Positions 59,482 to 64,000 of a stretch of DNA of 64,000 nucleotides are shown one piece after another. The stretch is from Streptosporangium sp. NBC_01755 (GTDB taxonomy: Bacteria; Actinomycetota; Actinomycetes; Streptosporangiales; Streptosporangiaceae): assembly GCF_035917995.1 (NCBI RefSeq), contig NZ_CP109131.1, positions 5,332,001 through 5,396,000 on the forward strand. Direction: 5' to 3'. Position 1 is the stretch's first letter. Every line of letters starts with the position of its first letter. A program made the translations under genes and the position numbers. Below the pieces are notes generated by a model that was not told the DNA's origin, made no database searches, and saw nothing but the letters and a program-made list of their open reading frames with translations.

Positions 59482-59519
59482 ATTTCACAACTGTTGCCCG
59501 TATGTGAACAGGGTGTTAC
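59482..59519 (-). promoter_or_regulatory. GlnR binding box of glnII
   Basis: On the minus strand GTAAC-N6-TTCAC-N6-GCAAC-N6-GAAAT shows four 5-bp boxes with three exact 6-nt spacers, matching the alternating GTnAC/GAAAC architecture of streptomycete GlnR sites. Its place upstream of glnII matches the known target in Streptomyces. The rest of 59426-59782 holds no gene I can support. Confidence 0.8.
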
Positions 59520-59782
59520 CCGGCATCGTCTGGGCAGGCAGTGGCCGCGCCGGAAACCGCACATTCCACTCTCGACCCCTGTGAGCTGCCCTTTTGTGGG
59601 ACGATTGGAACGATGTAGACATCCGTCGGGGAGGGGACGGCGGGTCGCGGGGCGCCGGGCGGACATCGGGGTGGACGTCGTCCGTCCCGACTGAGGCCAC
59701 GACGCGCGCGGGGGGTGGGCGAGTGCCGACCACGCCGGGTCGATCACCCGACGGGACACGACGCGTTCGGGGCCGGGCGGGC

Positions 59783-60166
59783 TCAGCTGGACTCGTCCCA
59801 GTCATCCTCCCGCGACCTGGCCAGCTCGGCCTCCATCTCCTCCAGCTCCCGCATGAACCCCTGAAACCCCCTCGGGCCCAGACGGCGCCAGACGAGCAGC
59901 TGCAGAGAGCGCGTCTCCTCGTCCACCGGCGGTTCCTCGTGGCGCGGCGCCTGCGTCTCCTGAGCCTGCGTCTCCTGAGCCTGCCGGTCCGCGGCCTGGA
60001 GCTCCTCGACCGTGAGGCGGACTCCGTGCTCGCGTTCGAGTAGCCGGATGTGCGGATCGTTGCGCAGTCTCTGGTCCCGGGCGCGCCGGGCGCGCCGGGC
60101 GGCCAGCTCGTCGTGGACGTGCGCGCTGGAAACCTGGTGGGGCGTGTCGGCCGGACGTCGAGTCAT
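59783..60166 (-). CDS. hypothetical charged protein
   Basis: 127 residues from ATG 60166; GGAGG about 11 nt upstream. Extremely rich in Arg and Glu (ARRARRARDQRLRNDPHIRL, ELEEMEAELARSRED), with a QETQAQETQ repeat. Likely helical, possibly coiled-coil at both ends. I recognise no family. Longer upstream frames are open but lack start signals. Confidence 0.55.
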   Translation of the reverse strand: MTRRPADTPHQVSSAHVHDELAARRARRARDQRLRNDPHIRLLEREHGVRLTVEELQAADRQAQETQAQETQAPRHEEPPVDEETRSLQLLVWRRLGPRGFQGFMRELEEMEAELARSREDDWDESS

Positions 60167-60334
60167 CGTGGGGTTCGCCTCCGTCGGGCGGCTCCTTTTC
60201 TGGAACCTCTGCCATGAACGACGCTCGAAAGGCGGCAGAGGTTGTCGGAGTTCTTCCGCGGGCTCCGGCGACACGGGCGTCACGCCCTCCACCATGCCCC
60301 GATGGTCTTGACGCGGCCTCGGGTTGAGAATAAT

Positions 60335-60360
60335 TTTCATCCAGATGATGGTTGATGAAA
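60335..60360. promoter_or_regulatory. inverted repeat before rpiR-type gene
   Basis: TTTCATC (60335-60341) and GATGAAA (60354-60360) form perfect 7-bp arms with a 12-nt gap, overlapping TAATTT (60331-60336), a possible -10. Likely an autoregulatory site. Confidence 0.5.
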
Positions 60361-60369
60361 GGAATGCTT

Positions 60370-61260
60370 GTGGCCGCAGGTGCGCTCGGACGTATCCAGA
60401 CCGAGACACCCGCGCTGCCGGAGGCGCTGCGCCGGGTGGGTGAGGCGATCCTGGCCGACCCCGCGGAGGCGGCGCGATCCACGATCATCACGCTGGCCGA
60501 GCGGAGCGGCAGCTCGCCCGCCACGGTCACCCGTTTCTGCAGGGTGTTCGGTTTCATGGGATATGCCGGGCTACGGGTCGCGCTGGCCACCGAGACCGGC
60601 CGCGCGGCGCAGGCCAACTGGGACATGGGGGTGGGCCACGAGATCGGCCCCACCGACCCGCTCGACGCGGCGATCGGCATGATGGCCGCCGCCGACTCGC
60701 GGCTCATCCAGGAGACCGCGGCCCAACTCGACGCGACCACCGTCGCCAAGGTCGCCGAGGCCATCGTCGCGGCCCGCCGCATCCTCATCTTCGGGGTCTC
60801 CACCAGCGGGGCGGTGGCCGGGATGATGGGCGGGCGGTTGCGCCGCATCCGGATCCCCTGCTGGAGCCACGCCGACGCGCACGAGGCGCTCGCCGACGCC
60901 GCGCTGCTCGGTGCGGGCGACGTCGCCATCGGCATCTCCCACCAGGGCCGCACCCGCGAGGTGCTGGAGTCCCTCGGCGAGGCCGGAGACCGGGGCGCGC
61001 TGACCGTCGCGGTCACCTCCTTCGCCCGTTCCCCGCTGGCGGAGCTGGCGGAGCTGGTGCTGACCACCGCCAGCCGCGAGACCACCTTCCGGCTGGGCGG
61101 CCTGGCCGCCGTCCACTCCCAGCTCTTCGTCCTCGACACCGTCTATGTCGCGGTCGCGCAGCGCACCTACGAGCAGACGAACGAGGCGTTCGAGCTGACG
61201 ATTGGTGAAGGTCCCCGCGCGGGGGACCTCGCAGACCTGTCACCGGTGCGGCCATCGTGA
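60370..61260 (+). CDS. MurR/RpiR-family regulator with altered C-terminus
   Basis: 296 residues from GTG 60370 (GAAAGGA 7 nt upstream). HTH_6 domain at about 10-80 (LAERSGSSPATVTRFCRVFG), then a SIS sugar-phosphate domain at about 115-250 (FGVSTSGAVAGMMGGRL, GAGDVAIGISHQGRTREVL). The family senses phosphosugars such as MurNAc-6-P. After AQRTYEQTNEAFELT the normal end is replaced: the last about 20 codons (IGEGPRAGDLADLSPVRPS) lie over a TnpB remnant in another frame. The essential domains are intact, so it may still work. Confidence 0.85.
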   Translation: MAAGALGRIQTETPALPEALRRVGEAILADPAEAARSTIITLAERSGSSPATVTRFCRVFGFMGYAGLRVALATETGRAAQANWDMGVGHEIGPTDPLDAAIGMMAAADSRLIQETAAQLDATTVAKVAEAIVAARRILIFGVSTSGAVAGMMGGRLRRIRIPCWSHADAHEALADAALLGAGDVAIGISHQGRTREVLESLGEAGDRGALTVAVTSFARSPLAELAELVLTTASRETTFRLGGLAAVHSQLFVLDTVYVAVAQRTYEQTNEAFELTIGEGPRAGDLADLSPVRPS

Positions 61261-61438
61261 CCTGGCGGCCCGGGAGGGGATACGGTACGTCTGCGCCAAC
61301 CCCGCGTGCGGTTGGGGCGGGCATGCCGACACCAACGCCGCGATCAATATCAAGAACGCCGTCGGAACGCCGGTATCAGGACGTGGAGACCTCGGGGTTA
61401 CCCGGTCTGCGAAGCGTCAACCCCCGCGCGCCGCTTAA
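61202..61438 (+). pseudogene. TnpB (IS200/IS605 OrfB) C-terminal remnant
   Basis: 78 codons with no proper 5' end. They contain the TnpB zinc ribbon and last RuvC residue: SQTCHRCGHRD, CANPACGWGGHADTNAAINI. The rest of the about 400-residue RNA-guided nuclease is missing. The remnant overlaps the 3' end of the RpiR gene in another frame and is followed by an IS605-type right-end hairpin, so the element's right end is preserved in place. Confidence 0.85.
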
Positions 61439-61458
61439 CCGCGACGCGACGGGAGAGT

Positions 61459-61487
61459 CTCCGGCCTTCGGGCCGGGGAGGAGTTCA
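61459..61487 (+). mobile_element. IS200/IS605 right end with omegaRNA-like 3' hairpin
   Basis: CTCCGGCC-TTCG-GGCCGGGG (61459-61478) forms an 8-bp hairpin, then AGGAGTTCAA. This layout, hairpin plus short single-stranded TTCAA, marks the right terminus of many actinobacterial IS605-group elements and the scaffold end of TnpB guide RNAs. Bases after about 61487 would be the guide. No left end is visible because the 5' part is deleted. Confidence 0.65.
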
Positions 61488-61753
61488 AACGCTCTTCCAG
61501 AGCCAGATCCAGAAGGGCCTCACCGCGGGCGCCCTCACGTAGCGCCCGCCGGGGGCCGGTACCGGCCCATGCCGCCCCCGATCGGCGTCGTCGACGCTCT
61601 CGGACGACGAGAGCCGTGGTCAGCCACATGAGTCGGCCACATGAGAACGTGGGCTCCCGAGCTCATGCCCGTATTCCATCCGGGAGATTGCGAACGGGCC
61701 GACGGTCACCGTGGAGGTCCGGAGGGAGATCGGCGGTGCGGGTGGAACGCGGG

Positions 61754-62437
61754 TCAACGCACCGGAAGGTTCTTCAGGGCCTCGCGGCGGCTCAGGCCGC
61801 TGATGCCGGTGTGGTCGACGTAGCGGACGACCTCGCCGGGGTTGGTCTTGGCGTACTCGCGCAGGGCCCAGCCGATCGCCTTGCGGGCGAAGAAGTCGTT
61901 GTCCGACAGGCTCGGCTCGATGCAGGCGTACAGCAGGCCGGTGTCGGTGGCGGACTTGAAGCGGTTCTGGGAGAGGATGGCCGTCCGGCGTTTCCACAGG
62001 TCGGTGCCGTGGGCCCAGCGGAGCATGAGGGGGCGCATGGTGTCGGGGAAGGCCGCCAGCAGGCCGCCGACGCGGTGGACGGCGAGGTCGTCGACATAGT
62101 CCCACCAGGCTCCGGTGACGATCATCTCCTCGTACATCGGCAGCGCGTCGAGCGTCTGGAAGCCCCGGTAGAGGCGGAAGCCGGTCAGTTCGATCGCCGC
62201 GTAGCGCTCCTCGCGGTACTCGGCCCCGTGCCACAGGGCAAGCGCCGCCTCCCGCCACGCGGGCGCCGTCTCGACGTAGTACTCGATGAAGACCCGCTTC
62301 AGCGCCGCGCGGCGGGGGGCGGCCTGCACGCCGAGGAAGGGCATCTCCGACTTCATGTAGGCCCGCATGACCGGAGCCTTGGCGGGGTCGGCCACCTCGG
62401 TGAGCGCCATGCGCACGGCCTTCTGCAGTATCTCCAT
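61754..62437 (-). CDS. DNA alkylation repair protein (AlkD-like)
   Basis: 227 residues from ATG 62437; in-frame GTG 62517 is possible. All-helical HEAT-like repeats characteristic of AlkD (PF08713), with PVMRAYMKSEMPFLGVQAAP, ALWHGAEYREERYAAIELT, WWDYVDDLAVHRVGGLL and FFARKAIGWALREYAKTNP. AlkD glycosylases remove 3- and 7-alkylpurines from DNA by stacking rather than base flipping. It lies downstream of the KstR2-like regulator on the same strand, but I see no functional link. Confidence 0.92.
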   Translation of the reverse strand: MEILQKAVRMALTEVADPAKAPVMRAYMKSEMPFLGVQAAPRRAALKRVFIEYYVETAPAWREAALALWHGAEYREERYAAIELTGFRLYRGFQTLDALPMYEEMIVTGAWWDYVDDLAVHRVGGLLAAFPDTMRPLMLRWAHGTDLWKRRTAILSQNRFKSATDTGLLYACIEPSLSDNDFFARKAIGWALREYAKTNPGEVVRYVDHTGISGLSRREALKNLPVR

Positions 62438-62523
62438 GCTTGCCCACCACTTCCCGTTCGCTTCGCGGACGGCTCGATTCTCACAGGCCGCGTCGCTCGC
62501 CGCGCGGGGTTCGCTCACGGGCG

Positions 62524-63213
62524 TCAGGCCTTCTGGCTGCTCCGCTCGCCGGTCGCCAGGCCGTCGAACAGGACGGTGATGTAGTGCTCGGCGAGGCCGG
62601 CGGTGTTGAGGCGCCCCCCTGGGCGGAACCAGCGCACCGCCACCCAGATGGTGTCGCGGATCATGCGGTAGGTGAGCTTGGGGTCGACGTCGGCGCGGAA
62701 CAGGCCGGCGGCCTGGCCGAGCTTGATCTGCCCGACCCACATCCGCTCGACCTCGTCCTCGGCTTTGACCAGGTAGTCGAAGCGGTCACCGGGGAGCGAC
62801 CGCAGGTAGTTCCAGTCGTTCTGCATGACGGTGATCGCCGCGCGGTGGGGCTCCAAAGTGCTGAACCCGATGCGCACCATCTCTGAGAGGATCGTGCGGG
62901 GGTCGCCGTCCTGTTCGAGGGCGGCGCGGTAACGGCCGACGAGGTCGTCGAGGAAGGTGGCCAGCACCTCGTCGACGATCGTCTCCTTGGAGTCGAAGTG
63001 GTGGTAGAGGCTTCCGGAGAGGATGCCGGCCTCTTCGGCGATCTCCCGGACGGTGGTCGCCTGGAAGCCCTTGCGGGCGAAGAGTTCGGCGGCGAGTTTG
63101 ACGAGATGGTCGCGGCGCTCTGACGCGGAGCCGGAGGCGGCCGCGCGCTTGGTCCCGCCCTGGCGCTTGACCGAGGTCGTGGTCGTGCCGCCGGAGTTCT
63201 TTCGCGTGTTCAC
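62524..63213 (-). CDS. KstR2-like TetR regulator
   Basis: 229 residues from GTG 63213 (ATG 63222 is possible). CATAAT lies seven bases ahead of the GTG. HTH: ATTVREIAEEAGILSGSLYHHFDSKETI. C-terminal RDTIWVAVRWFRPGGRLNTAG matches KstR2, the repressor of the cholesterol HIP (CD-ring) genes, far beyond general TetR similarity. KstR2 targets include fadA6, fadD3 and acyl-CoA dehydrogenases; here a fadA6-like stub lies divergent, 124 bp away. It also has CAAGC half-sites at its promoter. Confidence 0.85.
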   Translation of the reverse strand: MNTRKNSGGTTTTSVKRQGGTKRAAASGSASERRDHLVKLAAELFARKGFQATTVREIAEEAGILSGSLYHHFDSKETIVDEVLATFLDDLVGRYRAALEQDGDPRTILSEMVRIGFSTLEPHRAAITVMQNDWNYLRSLPGDRFDYLVKAEDEVERMWVGQIKLGQAAGLFRADVDPKLTYRMIRDTIWVAVRWFRPGGRLNTAGLAEHYITVLFDGLATGERSSQKA

Positions 63214-63232
63214 GCCTCTCATTATGAGCCCT

Positions 63233-63247
63233 TGCGCAATCGCTTGT
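63233..63247. promoter_or_regulatory. CAAGC half-site before the KstR2-like gene (site E)
   Basis: On the minus strand ACAAGC-GATT-GCGCA has one good half-site and a poor second. It lies about 20 bp before the regulator's start, suiting autoregulation. Confidence 0.45.
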
Positions 63248-63288
63248 TCACCTGAACGCGCCAGCTCGTTCCATCCCCTGCCTGCAAC

Positions 63289-63302
63289 CAAGCGCTTGCT
63301 AC
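63289..63302. promoter_or_regulatory. KstR2-type operator before the thiolase stub (site D)
   Basis: ACCAAGCGCTTGCT (63287-63300) fits the published mycobacterial KstR2 consensus AnCAAGnnCTTGnT exactly. Read with a 4-nt spacer it is CAAGC-GCTT-GCTAC, like sites A-C. Confidence 0.65.
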
Positions 63303-63336
63303 GCCTGCTGTCAGGCGAACACCGAAGGGATCAGGC

Positions 63337-63576
63337 ATGACCGAGGCGTACATCGTCGGCGCGGTCCGTACCCCGGTGGGCCGCAGGAACGGCGGCCTCG
63401 CCGACGCACACCCCGCCGACCTGGGCGCCCACGTCATCCGCGAGCTTGTCGGGTGCACCGGCGTGGCCCCGGAGGCCGTGGACGACGTCGTGTTCGGGTG
63501 CGTCGACACCGTCGGCCCGCAGGCCGGCGACGAGGGCGGCGGCCAGGCCAACGTGACGATCATCGAACGGCTCTGA
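63337..63576 (+). pseudogene. fadA6: fadA6-like acetyl-CoA acetyltransferase with about 310-codon internal deletion
   Basis: 79 codons. Residues 1-65 (TEAYIVGAVRTPVGRRNGGL to CVDTVGPQAGD) match the N-terminus of steroid-type thiolases, and the last 14 (EGGGQANVTIIERL) match the very end of the same enzymes, joined without a frame break. The catalytic cysteine (about 90), both histidine motifs and the substrate loop are deleted. Full length would be about 385 residues. ATG 63337 follows AGGGATC. The operator at 63289 is intact. Confidence 0.85.
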
Positions 63577-63688
63577 CCGCCTCGGGCGAGGCCGCCCCAC
63601 CCGCCGTCCCCGTCGGCCGATCTTCAACCCACCCTCGTCGAGACCTGTAGACCTTTACTCGAAGGCCAATGGTCAGCCCACTAGCAAT

Positions 63689-63703
63689 TAGGAAACTTTC
63701 CTA
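63689..63703. promoter_or_regulatory. palindrome TAGGAAA-C-TTTCCTA, ROK-type operator
   Basis: Perfect 7-bp arms about one base, extended to TTAGGAAAC on the left. A/T-edged palindromes like this precede glycoside-hydrolase genes controlled by ROK regulators. It lies 113 bp before the GH3 start. Confidence 0.5.
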
Positions 63704-63816
63704 TTAGATTTGCGCCAAGCCGCCGTGGGAGCGCTTTCCCCGGAGGTTCGGGACAACGTGGGGTCTGCGCGCCTTCGGCATGGGACGCCGACCGGTCGTC
63801 AGGCGAGGAGTGGTGA

Positions 63817-64000
63817 ATGAAGCGCGGCCCAGAGCTGCTCCGTCTGGCGGAGACCGTCGTCTTTCCCGGTTTCGAGGGCAAGACCCCGCCCGACTGGGTG
63901 CGGCGCAGACTCGGTGAGGGGCTGGCCGGGGTGGTGCTCTTCTCCAGGAACATCGCCACCCCCTCCCAGGTCGCCGACCTGACGGCCGCGCTCCGCGAGG
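63817..64000 (+). CDS. glycoside hydrolase family 3 protein (N-terminus only)
   Basis: 61 codons up to the window edge. ELLRLAETVVFPGFEGKTPP, LGEGLAGVVLFSRNIATPSQ is the opening of the GH3 barrel in NagZ-like beta-N-acetylhexosaminidases. GAGGAG ribosome-binding site. NagZ recycles muropeptides or trims chito-oligosaccharides. The remainder is outside the window. Control by a ROK protein is inferred from the upstream palindrome; the MurR/RpiR gene at 60.4 kb may belong to the same metabolism. Confidence 0.8.
   Translation, partial: MKRGPELLRLAETVVFPGFEGKTPPDWVRRRLGEGLAGVVLFSRNIATPSQVADLTAALRE

Overview
This is high-G+C actinobacterial DNA. The 16S rRNA, the 3.1-kb 23S rRNA with the actinobacterial helix-54 extension, the dense GTG starts, the DUF5999 and GlnR-box features and the general gene content all point to a filamentous actinomycete. 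The 16S sequence looks like Streptosporangium or a close relative in Streptosporangiaceae, but that is my reading without an alignment.

Layout. 1-1.0 kb: C-terminally cut AI-2E-type permease. 1.2-6.9 kb: complete rrn operon (promoter, leader, 16S, tRNA-less spacer, 23S, 5S, terminator). 7-9.5 kb: secreted phosphodiester glycosidase, a tiny membrane protein and a cupin. 9.5-25.2 kb: amine/amino-acid catabolism, comprising two PucR-type regulators, two class III aminotransferases (one gabT-like), a CoA-acylating semialdehyde dehydrogenase (mmsA-like), a second aldehyde dehydrogenase, a saccharopine-dehydrogenase-like enzyme, an orphan polyamine-type binding protein, two TetR regulators and a drug exporter. 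25.3-27.5 kb: two tandem secreted serine proteases. 27.7-33 kb: the MEP-pathway genes dxr and ispG, a secreted tripeptidyl-aminopeptidase-like hydrolase and a GNAT enzyme. 33-42 kb: a HipA-like kinase/DUF3037 pair, a PASTA Ser/Thr kinase, TetR/MMPL and a membrane-anchored protease. 42-52 kb: CHAP protein, DUF5999/anti-sigma pair, LuxR-ATPase regulator, second Ser/Thr kinase and a ROK regulator. 52-57 kb: inverted repeats, an Abi/HEPN gene and a wrecked DNA methylase (remnant defence locus), then an alpha/beta hydrolase. 57-64 kb: TrmB regulator, GlnR-controlled glutamine synthetase II, an RpiR regulator whose 3' end runs into a TnpB remnant, AlkD, a KstR2-like regulator and the start of a GH3 glycosidase.

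The most unusual property is the number of gene stubs whose two ends survive while the middle is gone. They include a fadA6-like thiolase reduced to 79 codons, an N6-methylase lacking its catalytic centre, and a 47-codon ORF joining the first codons of a response-regulator/oxidoreductase gene to the last codons of its partner histidine kinase. There are also fused fragments of an acyl-CoA ligase and a GH1 glucosidase, and truncated acyl-CoA dehydrogenase, cyclase and luciferase-like genes. Four of these stubs sit at near-palindromes of the form CAAGC-N4-GCtng, and a fifth, partial copy lies before the KstR2-like regulator. This suggests a catabolic regulon that lost its genes but kept its operators. 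All functions are inferred from sequence reading only; no database search was run.
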